A DNA stretch of 64,000 bases. Source: Phytophthora quininea (lineage: Eukaryota > Oomycota > Peronosporomycetes > Peronosporales > Peronosporaceae). Below are positions 32,606 through 42,779 of the stretch, piece by piece. Location: NCBI GenBank assembly GCA_011947345.1, contig JAAVTG010000275.1, positions 310,001 through 374,000 on the forward strand. The letters are read 5' to 3'. A model generated the notes under the pieces. That model was not told the origin of the DNA and did not search any database. It saw nothing but the letters and a program-made list of their open reading frames with translations. A program made the position numbers and the translations under genes. The stretch's first letter is position 1. Every line of letters begins with the position of its first letter.

Positions 32606-32614
32606 CTTTTTTCC
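32606..32614 (+). repeat. 9-bp target-site duplication, right copy
   Basis: CTTTTTTCC, identical to 31463-31471. Confidence 0.7.
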
Positions 32615-32725
32615 CATGCTTTTTCCCTTTCAACACGTTTTCCTTACGTCACTAAAATGAATCGTTAAACGTCACTCACCTGAAACGACTACTTGTATAC
32701 AGTTTCAGTATACACATAACCGAAT

Positions 32726-33626
32726 ATGGCGAGCTCCGTGGTCAACGCACTCTTCGGGTCGTACGACCTGCGCAACGCCAAGCAATGGCGGGACGAGGAC
32801 ATGGCTTACCGCGAGCAAGAGGTGCAGTGGCTCAACGACGACATCGTGCGCGCGCATCAGTGGCGTCTGGCCGACATCGAGCGCTTCCTGCGGCGGGAGA
32901 AGACGCAGAGCGAGCACTTGGTGTGCGAGGCGCGAGCGGAGCAGCTCTCAGCGGTATCCGAACAGTGTACACTGCTGTGCGGCTTCATTGTGTCTGCTAT
33001 GTGTAACGTGGGGCTGCCGGATAACGTGAACGCATATATACTGTACACATATACCGTATCCGGCACGGTCGTGATCATCTCGATGCTCATTTGTGCCGTC
33101 ATGTGCACGTATCTGCAGTTGGCAGTGACCAGATATGCAGCTCATACGTTGGAGGACAGTGTCCGTACCATGGATATGAACCAGTTGGAGTCGGAGTCGC
33201 CCTTCAGTATCTGGTGGCTAAGGAAGTGTGAGAAGGAGCAAATGACGGCCTACAAGTTCATGCTGGTGGGCGTCGCGCTCTTCTTCCTGTACTTGGGCGC
33301 AGTGAGTTGGATCCAGTTCTACATGTCCACAGGGACGTCCACCAGCATCTCGTCGCTGTCGTTCATCGGCTTTTGGTGTGGCAGTTGAGGATTGCCAGCA
33401 AGTGGCGATATCTGTTGACTCCCCGTCCAGTCACATCGCGACTGAGTCTGCCAGTTCCAGTGGCAACTCGATGGCGTACAGTGCGCATTTGTCGTCATTG
33501 TCACAGTCACTTTTGTCGGCTCCAAGGACACCATTAGCGTCGCTGAATATCCAGAAGACTGGCGTCGCGGGGAACGCCGATCATTCGAGTTTTGTCAAGT
33601 CTCCGATGCGTACAGGGGCTCTGTGA
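32726..33626 (+). CDS. Orai-like (CRAC-type) calcium-channel protein (two homopolymer breaks)
   Basis: Four-helix membrane protein resembling Orai subunits. The N-terminal cytoplasmic region is highly charged (MAYREQEVQWLNDD, RRAHQ-like helix). Helix 1 reads CTLLCGFIVSAMCNVGL, which lines up with the pore helix LSGFAMVAMVEVQL of human Orai1. Helix 2 is VVIISMLICAVMCTYLQL and helix 3 is YKFMLVGVALFFLYLGAVSW. The frame breaks at T run 33371-33374 and C run 33421-33424. One base in each gives a fourth helix (SLSFIGF onward), a basic segment and a Ser-rich cytoplasmic tail ending at 33626, about 300 residues. The Orai1 pore glutamate position is Asn here. Plasma-membrane location is inferred. Confidence 0.65.
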
Positions 33627-34120
33627 TAAGTTCAGCCAAAGTTTGACGCAATGATGGCGATTTACTTATCCACGTAGCACCACTAGGTAAGCAACGACAA
33701 ACGATGTTTGGTTCATTCAGATCATGCCGCCCATGGTACTGTCGGAATGACAGCTTTCGTCCGGGTATCGTCCTGGCGAGCCGTACACGCCCGACGTCAC
33801 TTGCGCCTTGTACACGAACTGCTGCTTCCTCGGTGTCCATGCGAGTTGCCTTCATCAAACAGCGAGCGCAGAAGGCCACTTTGCGCTGCACCATCTCCAA
33901 GTCTGGCGTGATGAAACTCAACTTTTGACAATCTTGCGTTCGTTACGGTCGTCGGCGTCGAGCACCAACTCTGGGAACGGGTTGACCATGAAGCGGTTGC
34001 CGCCCGCAACTTTCCCAGTGGCTGGCTGGATGAACAATGTCGACCGTCACAGCGGCAAGACGAGCTTTCCTAAAGCACCAACGCATTCACTGCAAGAAAC
34101 GTGACCCATAAAGGAGACCG
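33595..34120 (-). pseudogene. Decayed gene fragment with cysteine pairs, unrecognised
   Basis: Minus-strand pieces in two frames appear to belong together: about 34120..33930 (SFMGHVSCSECVGALG, then after a TGA the stretch GGNRFMVNPFPELVLDADD) and 33921..33620 (LEMVQRKVAFCARCLMKAT). The two CxxC pairs suggest zinc binding. A frame break near 33926 and at least one in-frame stop are present. Its 3' end overlaps the tail of the Orai-like gene. Family not recognised. Confidence 0.35.
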
Positions 34121-34698
34121 ACTCAGCAGCGAGAAGGTCCACGCGGACCGAACGCCAGCCGATTTGCAATTCGACAGTGTCAAGTGCGGGGTGGAGTGCA
34201 GCAAAGGGAGGCGATGCCAGTCGCACGACCCCCAGCAGAAACGCTACCGCTGGGCCATCTGCCAAGCAAAACCAGGTCTCATGGGCAGAGCACCGACAGA
34301 AGGTTGCCCAGTCGAAGCGCACCACACGTTGGGTCACCAATGCCGCACTCGTGGCTTTGCTCGGGTCAAGCTGAGCAGTTGATTCCGGTCACGAAGGACA
34401 AAACCAATTTTCGACGGCTAGATAAGGTTGCAGCGTATTGGAACGACAGATCGACGATTCAATCGGAGATTGGACTCGCGCTGACGCGATTTCCAGAGAG
34501 AGCAGAGCGATGTACTAGTAAGCCTCGGCAGAGAGCTGCCAGCACTTGAAGGCTCTGATTTCGGTGACTGTCGTGGCGACTTGCTGAAGCGCATTTTCAG
34601 CCGAGATTGGCAAGTCATAGGAGTCGATCAGAAGCCACGGTGGCTCTCTTTACTGCCGTTGCCAACATGCACTAAGCTATTAACAGGCATGCTCTATC
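34121..34698. other. Intergenic region, no gene recognised
   Basis: Short overlapping frames only; nothing supported. Confidence 0.35.
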
Positions 34699-36048
34699 GG
34701 GGCATTATGCACATAAAAAGCCAAAAACCCTTTTGAAACTCTCCAGGAGTGCCCATTTTGCCGCTCGGATTCTAGGCTGTTGAAGGAGTTCTCCAACCAA
34801 CATTTGCTATTACCTACATACCGACACGTTGGGAGTTGATACACGATGCATGCCACTTTCTGTTGAAGAACTACGTTCGTCTTGGGATTCTCCAAGACGA
34901 AAAGGCTAACACGAAATCGAGTGACGCATGGTGGTTGCGCCTATTTGTGGTCTGCAAGTTGACCGAGAAGATCCGCGCCTGCTTTCGCAAGCTGCAGTAT
35001 AAGACGGTTACTATGCGCGAACAATACGCTGCTCTGAATGAACTCCACTTATCACTGGCGTTGAAATTTGAAAGCGAAATGACGAAGGTGCGCCAACTGT
35101 CGATTCAGCAAAGGTCTCTGAGCATTTACCGTGATGTTGCCTTCACTCAAGAGACCTTTTCGACAAGATTGCCACGGGACACCACAATGTTCATACATGC
35201 CGTCAAGGAGCTGAAGTGGGTTTCGCTGGCATGGCTCTGGACCAATCAAACATCCACGAGCATCAAGACGGCGAAGAGGCTTTGGAAGTTTCAGCGCATC
35301 TGGCGGACATGGTAGACGAAGATACCCCGAGTTCCCACAAGGATGAAGACATGCCACAACTCAATGAAGTAAATGAACCGACTGAATCCCAGCAATCAAC
35401 GAGTCAGCAAGACTTGGTGGAAGCTGTTACTACAGCTCAGACCGTGATGATCGACGGAATTACCGATATCAAGCTCGATATTGCAGCAAAAGCCCGCGAT
35501 GCGCCTCCAACGAGGTCGATTGACATCGTGAAGTGTACGGATGGAGCGTTCCGTCGTCTGCTGATCGCTTATTCAGCAAAATTGCAAGAACACCTAGGTG
35601 AATTGGCAACCGAGGAGATCTGGAGCCAGCGCAAGAACCTGATCCACGAATACAAGCTAAAGCGTGATGTTTGCAGAAAGGTGAAGGATCAAGGTGATCT
35701 GTCGCTTGAAGACGCGTGGGCTAAAGTCGAACCTTGTGGTGAATTTGGAGCGCTCATCGAATTTGCTGTTGGGCTCGCAAGTATTGCTCCAGGAAACCAT
35801 ACTGTGGAAGGGGATTTCAGTACGCTAAACCGAGTAGCTGGTCCACAGGAGAGCTGCAAGCGCGTCAATACTTCGAAGTCATGGAGCTGGCGGACAGATT
35901 GGAGTCAAGCAAGAAGGTTATAGCACAACAGTGAGTTTCTGATCCAACAGAGCGTGCGTAGGCTAACCTCACTTACATTTCCATGCGTAAGTTAGTGCCC
36001 TTTACGGTTTTCTGGCAATTCAATACATTTCCTGTGCAATGCCCCTTT
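34699..36048. mobile_element. Candidate hAT-like element around a transposase relic
   Basis: GGGGCATTATGCACA at 34699-34713 is answered by an inverted near-copy at 36033-36048 (minus strand AAAGGGGCATTGCACA). These flank the transposase-like reading frame with about 120 bases on either side. I found no convincing target-site duplication, so the boundaries are tentative. Confidence 0.35.
34836..35923 (+). pseudogene. hAT-like transposase remnant
   Basis: Two overlapping plus-strand frames, 34836..35315 and 35216..35923, join by a single-base shift near 35215 (a GGG run). The N-terminal part is helical (SSDAWWLRLFVVCKLTEK, ALNELHLSLALKFESEM); the C-terminal part holds FGALIEFAVGLASIAPGNHT followed by VEGDFSTLNRV, which resembles the hAT dimerisation segment (small residues, then E-x-x-FS). 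There is no ATG at the 5' end and the conserved C-terminal end is short. It is a degenerate copy; mobility is unlikely. Confidence 0.45.
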
Positions 36049-36144
36049 GAACTTTCCCAACTCTGCCCATTTTACATCAAATCCCATCGACTTTCAAAAT
36101 GCCCCGTTTGAGCATGCCTGCGCATTCCGCATCCAACAGAAGCA

Positions 36145-36771
36145 ATGGTGCTGACGATCCGCAAACCCGCGCCCGAGTTCACGGCCGACGCCGTCGTCAA
36201 CGGCGAGTTCAAGAGCGTGTCTCTGTCTGACTTCAAGGGCCAGTACGTGGTGCTCTTCTTCTACCCCATGGACTTTACGTTCGTGTGCCCCACCGAGATC
36301 TGCGCCTTCAGCGACCGCGTCGAGGACTTTAAGAAGCTCAACACGCAGGTTTTGGGCTGCTCCATCGACTCCAAGTTCACGCACCTGGCGTGGATCAACA
36401 CTCCTCGCAAGAAAGGAGGATTGGGGGACATGAACATCCCTCTCATTGCCGATGTTAAGAAGGACCTCTGCACTAAGTACGAAGTGTTGGTGGAGGACGG
36501 AGAAGAGGAAGGCGTCGCCTTCAGAGGTCTCTTTATTATTGACAAGGAAGGCATTCTGAGACAGATCACTATCAATGATCTGCCCATTGGCCGCAATGTG
36601 GACGAAGTGCTGCGTCTCATTGAGGCCTTCCAGTTCCACGAGGAACACGGCGACGTGTGCCCCGCCAATTGGAAGAAGGGCAACAAGACCATGACCGCCG
36701 ACCCCAAGAAGAGTCTCAAGTACTTTGAGACGGTGGACGAGCCCAATAAGAAGCGCAAACTCAGCAAGTAA
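36145..36771 (+). CDS. 2-Cys peroxiredoxin (AhpC/TSA family)
   Basis: Thiol-dependent peroxidase that reduces H2O2 and organic peroxides, regenerated by thioredoxin. Intact, 208 residues, start ATG 36145. The peroxidatic cysteine is C48 in [20 protein letters not shown] and the resolving cysteine is C172 in [12 protein letters not shown] (residues 91-94) and a C-terminal YF (193-194) are both present, the pair associated with sensitivity to over-oxidation in eukaryotic typical 2-Cys enzymes. No signal peptide. The tail after YF is longer than usual and ends NKKRKLSK, a basic patch that could act as a nuclear signal. This is the only fully intact housekeeping gene in the repeat-rich middle of the window. 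Confidence 0.95.
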   Translation: MVLTIRKPAPEFTADAVVNGEFKSVSLSDFKGQYVVLFFYPMDFTFVCPTEICAFSDRVEDFKKLNTQVLGCSIDSKFTHLAWINTPRKKGGLGDMNIPLIADVKKDLCTKYEVLVEDGEEEGVAFRGLFIIDKEGILRQITINDLPIGRNVDEVLRLIEAFQFHEEHGDVCPANWKKGNKTMTADPKKSLKYFETVDEPNKKRKLSK

Positions 36772-36849
36772 AGACGTGATGAGGGAAAGGGAAACTACCT
36801 ACCTACCTTGGAGATAAGTCAGTATAGTTCTTCTTGAGCCAATTTTCGA

Positions 36850-37729
36850 TGTGGTGGATCGGGTGGCACGTGCTGTGATTGGACCATTCGACACCCGACC
36901 AGAGGTCCGACGATATCTGACGAACTTCTTTGGTGAATGCTTTAGTGGTAATGTTCGTGCACGAGCAGGATCATTTCGAAGGGGCCACATTCAAAGTCTC
37001 GCGTCATCGCATTAATGAGAACCTTATGGCGTTTGTTGCCAAGATGGTAAGCCGGGAATCGACGCTGCAGCCAGCTCGCGACTTGAAAATTGCTGTATAT
37101 CTGTAGTGTGGAGATCACCAGCCATACCCAGCAAGCCGCAGTGGCGGCGACTGGATGGTCTCGTGCATCAAGTCGTAACACGAGCCAGGATGACCTGGAT
37201 ACACGGTATCGCAATACGTGATGACCTCCGAGTAGATAACGACATTTGTGTTGACACGACTGTCAACCACCCAACTTCCTTCAGCATCCCACACTCTATA
37301 TTTTCCAGAACAAAGCGCTTTGCGAGGTCAATGCCGGGAACGCACAAAATGTGTCTTATGATTTGTCTTGGATTGTCATTAGCATATTGAGGTCTTGGAG
37401 CGGCCACCGAATAGCTTCGACGTGGCCATGGGAAGGATAACAGATAAGATCGGGTCCCCAAGCAATTCTGTCTCGGCATGGCATGGTGTGTCCGCAGTCA
37501 GATAAGGTGTTCTCCGAGTCCATCCATCTTGGGTCACTGCATTTTGCCCACAGAAATTCCAATATCTGGACGTTTCTAGCAGCGGCAGCAACTTCGACGA
37601 CTTTATCAACCACCTCATATGTTTCGTTGTTGCTTTGAGGGTCTGCACGGGTGGGTATCCACACATAATAAGGTTAACGCACACAAACATTGCCATATCA
37701 AGAAGAAAAAAAACCTTGATCATATTCAC
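36850..37729 (-). pseudogene. Ankyrin-repeat-like pseudogene, minus strand
   Basis: Pieces such as VVDKVVEVAAAARNVQILEF, near 37620, and FQVASWLQRRFPAYHLG, near 37060, have the helix-turn spacing of oomycete ankyrin-type repeats. They lie in different frames with stops between. The 5' end points at the plus-strand ankyrin gene across about 130 bases. Decayed; exact limits uncertain. Confidence 0.4.
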
Positions 37730-37861
37730 AGCTTATCCCCGTCCCAGCCAACCACCACTGTTGAAGCCATGGCAAAGGGATATTCGTAACAACTAAAAAG
37801 TATGTGTTCTGTTTTTTTATGAAAGTTCTTGATTGATCTCTTTAACTGTGAAGAATTGAAG

Positions 37862-39509
37862 ATGAGCCTCAAGCGCGAGTGTAACGAGTGCTCCGCTGAG
37901 CCCAATCCTAAGCGCATTCGCACTCGTCAAGGCTGTTGGGAGCGACCAATTCCGTTGGCTGCAACAATTACTCGATAAATCGGACAGCTATGCAGTTGAG
38001 GAAGCTGCTGTTGCTGCAGCCTCCAGTGGCCACCTCGAATATGTGATACTTCTTTAAAGCGACCAATATCTACAGCAAGTCAGACGGCGACGCGATTTAA
38101 AAACGAATTCTGCAAAGCGTTAGACGCTGCAGCAGCTTATGGGTTTGCTGATGTGGAAGCAGTTGCGGCAGCCCAAATGCCAAGAAATACGTGGCATGCT
38201 CTGAATATTACAACAAGCGACAGCTCATCACTTTCGCAAGCGATTTCAGACGGACATTTGGACGTTGTGAAAGTTCTACTCAGCACGAGGATCTTTCGCT
38301 GGAATATCGGGAAAGTAACTAACCAAGCTGTGGCAGCAGGACAGGATGCTATCGTCGAGTTGATTTACGAGCTTCTTCCTGTATATAATACCACCGTACA
38401 CAACAATTCAGAAGAGAATCGGTCGTTGTTAGTTCGCGTTGCAAATGGCGGATTCACAACCAGTGTCAAATATGTCTATGATCACGGATTGTGTAAGGCA
38501 GAAGATATTGGTAACGCGTTCGTGGCAGCAGCAACTAACGGACAAGCGGATATTGTGGAGTTCCTGTACGATACCGGGAAAATCACGACTGGGTTTTATA
38601 ATCAGACTTTCGGGGATGCTGCTCATTCCACTTTCGATGCTGTGGTAAAACTCTTGTACGAGAAGCAACGCGCCTCGACCCACATTCTGAACGAGGCGTT
38701 TGTTGCCACTCGTAACGTGAAGACAAGTAAGCTGATCTACAGCTCCAAGCGCATTTCAAATGAATCGATTGCTTAAGTATTTCGACCTGTCCGTAGTTGG
38801 TATCGTGACGTCGACCGCTTGGAGATCGTAAAGTTCCTACTTGAAGAGGAAGACGTTCCACATGAACTGATAGCTGAGGCAGCAATCAACGCTGCCAATT
38901 GCGGAGATGATGGTCTGGCTGAAATATTGTACCTCGTGAATTACTTCTCGACTGAAGCACTCGTCGAAGCTGTTACGAATGCTGCTGGAAAAGGTTTCGA
39001 CGGTATTATCAAGATCATTGGCAATGAGACGACCATTACCAATGAGGTGGCTACACAGGCGTTCATGAGCGCTGTTTGTCATGGTCATGACAGGGTTGTC
39101 GATTGGCTGGTTAATCATCGACACCTTCCATCCAAAGTGATCACGAACGGATTTGCTCTTGCATCTAAACGGAAAATTGCTCGTATCCCGACATTGCTAT
39201 ACAGCTATCTGGGGATTCTCCGAAAGTGATTGAGGGTTTGTTTGAGCATGTCACGAGGAAAAGCAACTTCGCGGTGGCACATTTACTGATGGATACGCGC
39301 CCATCAGTAAATGTGCCACCGCGAAGTGTTCACACGTTTCGCAAGGCATGAAAGATGAAGCGCTGGTTATTGTAGCTCAACGTGGACGAACTGGTGCGTT
39401 GAAATTTGTCTCCTCACATCGGAATTGGTCCCAAGATGCCATGAATCGAGCACTTGAAGTCACGAACAACGAGAAGACAAAAGTGGTTTTGAGAAAGCAA
39501 ATCTATTAG
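37862..39509 (+). pseudogene. Ankyrin-repeat protein gene, broken
   Basis: Starts with an apparent ATG at 37862 (MSLKRECNECSAEPNPKRIR). It then shifts frame to VEEAAVAAASSGHLEYVILL, resumes at about 38130, and reads well to a TAA at 38774-38776 (DGHLDVVKVLLSTRIF, NGQADIVEFLYDTGK, TFDAVVKLLYEKQ). It continues at 38819..39229 (RLEIVKFLLEEEDVPHE, GHDRVVDWLVNHRHLPSK). A final piece ends at 39509 (LVIVAQRGRTGALKFVSSH). These are the degenerate ankyrin-type repeats common in oomycetes, a protein-binding scaffold. At least three breaks, one an inverted duplication at 39266-39327, make this a pseudogene. Confidence 0.6.
39266..39327. repeat. Perfect 27-bp inverted repeat with 8-base loop
   Basis: Left arm 39266-39292 contains GCGGTGGCACATTTACTG; the right arm 39301-39327 is its exact reverse complement; the loop is ATACGCGC. 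It lies inside the ankyrin reading frame, whose sequence stops making sense after the loop. Confidence 0.85.
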
Positions 39510-39730
39510 TTAAAGATAACAAATAATAGAGGACCTATGAACCACCATCGAATTATCGATGAGCTAGAAATATAGGTCGATCGTTTAATGATTTGTCCTG
39601 CGTTGGCATTTCCTGGTTAGTCTAGACCTTGTTGAATAGTCGTTGTCTTTGGCCAACGAAGACGAGAGGTTGGTTGGTGAAAGCGTCTCGTCGAGCAAAA
39701 TATATGTGTGTTATCTGTCCGTTGTCGCCA

Positions 39731-40510
39731 TTAACAATCATAATACGTCCAATCGACGTCCAATCGACCTTCAGATACAATATAAATACTTGTGATTGAA
39801 CTGTGTTGCCGCTTCAACGCGTCTTGCAAAATTGTGCCGCGCTCTCCCAACATCCGCGTCTTCCCCGAACCAGAAATTCCAGCACACACCAGAATGACTG
39901 CCTTACGGTTATGACCACCATTTTCTTCCTTCATGACCCTTCTTTAAACCATTGGGATACTATGTCAACCATCCAGAAAATCGAAATGAAAGTTCTCCAG
40001 TGGTAGAACGCGATGATGCTGTCCTTATTGCTCATTTCATCCTCCAGAAATTTAATGAGGGCAACTCAAAGTCAGTCTCATTGGTGGAGATGCAACTTCA
40101 GGAACGACCGCAAGCACGTGGATTCCCCTCTGCCATAAAAGCCCTTCCCAAAGTTGTCATCATAGTTGAGCCGAAGCGATGAGTCCATGTAAATAAATTC
40201 CACTGCGCCGCCCACGTCTTGCGTCAGTTTTGGGCAGCGGTTCCTGTCGATTATCACGTTCACCAAGTCACTAGGTTTTATCCAAAATTCGTCCTCGCCT
40301 CTCTTGCGCTTCGGATCAATGTCTAGGGTCGAACTTTTTCTTCACAGGAAAAGACGGAAGTCTTTAAATGAATTTCGTACTGCTGTTCCGTCTTGATTGC
40401 CTTTTTCAGACTGTTTACCGAATCGGCCGGGTCGACGAAGACACAGAACGGCTCTGTTTCGCCCACACCGCGCAGAGCAACTCTTTTTTAATGAAGGACA
40501 CTATGGTTAG
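39731..40510 (-). pseudogene. Crinkler-family effector pseudogene
   Basis: Read on the minus strand, the 5' part (about 40490-40330) resembles the ubiquitin-like Crinkler header: VFVDPADSVNSLKKAIKTE fits its pattern of a hydrophobic core followed by LKKxIK. After a TAG comes a linker (FWIKPSDLVNVIIDRNRCPK, GAVEFIYMDSSLRLNYDDN) and then 39934..39731 with a Walker A site (CAGISGSGKTRML). Frame breaks and stops lie between the parts and the 3' end is missing. Crinklers are secreted host-targeted proteins; this copy appears dead. The header lacks a recognisable start and signal. Confidence 0.5.
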
Positions 40511-41292
40511 TCGAGTTGAAGTCACTCACGGTCCATTTCTGTCATGAGTCGCGCAAGGCCAACACTACGAAACGTATTACCCTTTGCCCACTTGACGAGA
40601 TAGCGTTCCAGTCAGGTTTCCGTGAACTAATTCTTCAAGGCGGCGTCATATTTTTTCCATTCAAATTTAGGAAGTTTCCATACCAGCAGTATTACATACC
40701 AACAATAATATATTGCTTGCAACAACTATTTTTAAATGTACGATTTTATTTTTCTGCAGATTATCTAGTTTTCTATGTTCCCATACACACAATGTTCCCT
40801 TCTCCTTTCCTATTTATTCTGATAGGTATCGTGTCTTATTCTAAAAATAGTAATAGTATGGAAAAATGCCAGGTGGTACGGAAAAATATTTGCACTTCAA
40901 GGCCTCTTTGATCCGCATAAAATCGTTATAAAGCTGTTTGTTTTCCACATATTGAATGCTTGGTAATAATATTTTTCGATACCATGAACTTCCAGGCATT
41001 CGACAATTCCTCAAAGTGCAGCAACTTGGGACAAAGTCTTGGTCTGCATTATATTTGTGAACGTCTTTGCCGTACGCATGGGCGAAGTTGTCGAAATATT
41101 CCTCTCCACCGTCACATCCCGCTAGGAATACATATCGATCGAGTTTCTATACGTATCGGAACGAGAATTTACCATGGCTGGTTGAAGAAATGTTTGTACG
41201 GAACCAGGGGTCTGACAATATAATACGATATTAGATTGGCCCCAGTGTGCTTCAGTTATTTGTGCGGCAATTGGACAAGAAAAATAATAAAA
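40511..41292. other. AT-rich region, no gene recognised
   Basis: About 0.8 kb of AT-rich sequence. The 131-codon plus-strand frame at 40516..40911 is hydrophobic but has no family signature. Confidence 0.4.
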
Positions 41293-41312
41293 ATTGCCGT
41301 AAATACGGCAAT
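41293..41312. repeat. Short perfect palindrome
   Basis: ATTGCCGTA AA TACGGCAAT: 9-base arms with a 2-base centre, just past the 3' end of the hAT relic. Confidence 0.6.
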
Positions 41313-41329
41313 TCAGTTGCCGGCACGTA

Positions 41330-42770
41330 TCACTCAGCTGTGTTCGAATCAACTAGTGTTGTGGCATCCCACATATCTAGATTGCCCCGTAGAAACATGA
41401 GCAGATCGAAATTAGCGGGCAACATACACGTTCGCTGCGGCGTAAGTACCAGCTTACACTGAGAAAAGAGGCGTTCGCATCTATTGGAAGTAGGAGGAAG
41501 CTTGAGCAAATTACTGTAGACGACATCACGGCCCTGATTGCTCGACTTTGCACGCTTGTTGGACTTACTTTGAAGAATCTCTGTCACATAGTCTTCCTCA
41601 GGAGCCTTGCACTTAGCAGTAGTCTCTGAAACAGCAAACCTCTTCACAATTTCTTTCTCGGCACTTGACAACATGGCTCCATTAACAACCTTGACCACTG
41701 TAGACTCAAACGCAGGCGAGTGAAAGACACGAGCAGTAGGCTTGAGGTTATCACGCATGTCCGGATACTCGCCGATAATGGAGTCGAACAAACGTACGTC
41801 AGCCAGGTCGATGTCATCGCACTGCAATTTTTCGTTACACTTTTAAAGTTTTTCATGTGCTCGAGTAATCCCAGCAGGTTTCAATGGGGTGCCCCAATTG
41901 GAACCCAATCTTCGAAAGCCTCCATAGCCTTGATTTCATGACGAATTCACACATACCGGCACAATATTTCAATGCTCGAACACCACCTAGTCACGTTGCG
42001 CTTGATTGGATGAAGACTGGTGAGCTTGGAAAACTCCGCAAAGTTGTTGTTGTTACACAGTTTCGACATCAGGGTGTTGACCTCAGTCAGAAGCTGCTCG
42101 AAGTCAGCTAGGTACTTGTTAATCGCAAGGTTAAAGCGGTGGCTCGCTCAGCCAACCAGCGGGACCCTTAACGTTTTCGCGTTGGTGGGTGTTGCAGTTG
42201 TCTCCGATGAGGAATGCCACACTGTCCACTGGCGTAGCGGTCAAGGATGACGCTGGAAGGGGCCTGACGAAGGTCCAAGTGGACAAAAAGCTTACGTATT
42301 GGCGGCAGGTGCGGCAAGTGTGGCGGCCGAAGCAAGCATCGTGCAGAAATACCAAGTTAGTGACCTCCACGAGTCGTGCCAGGCCATCCTCAGTTGTGCA
42401 TTACCCCTACGGCCCCCAAATCGGCCTCGAAGAGCGTTTGAGTACTGAAGATCAAGGCCTACAAGGACAAGAAGAGAAGAAGAGGTTTAACGTCCAACAA
42501 GGAGAAGGTTTTCATTTACTTGACCGTTCCTCTAGACCGTTCCTGGAGGCGACCAACTACTAGTGCCCCTAATCCTCACTCAGCGAACTCAACAGATTGC
42601 TACTCGACCCTCGCAGGGGATCCACGGTGCGTGACAGCATCCACTGAAAACGGTGCGAGGTCTCCTTGGAGACAAAACCAAAACTCTGGAGCGACGGGTC
42701 CTGCTTGAACAGCGAGACGGTGCACTGAACTTTGTATCCATTGTGTTGATAGGACAGATGAGCCACTAAG
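41330..42770 (-). pseudogene. hAT transposase pseudogene
   Basis: The 3' segment 41827..41330 ends in a clear hAT dimerisation domain: PPTSNRCERLFSQCKLVLTP followed by FDLLMFLRGNLDMWDA. Further 5', 42370..42131 has AFLIGDNCNTHQREN, and the sequence 42135..41880 reads in another frame as RFNLAINKYLADFEQLLTEV, HPIKRNVTRWCSS and EAFEDWVPIGAPH, all typical of the central part of hAT proteins. The N-terminal side (42766..42569) reads SFGFVSKETSHRFQW. Frame changes and stops, including a TGA inside the central part, show that it is inactive. Confidence 0.65.
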
Positions 42771-42779
42771 TTTGAGTAT

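Noticed and set aside
42189..42563. Plus-strand frame with basic composition
   Set aside because: Antisense to the hAT transposase relic.
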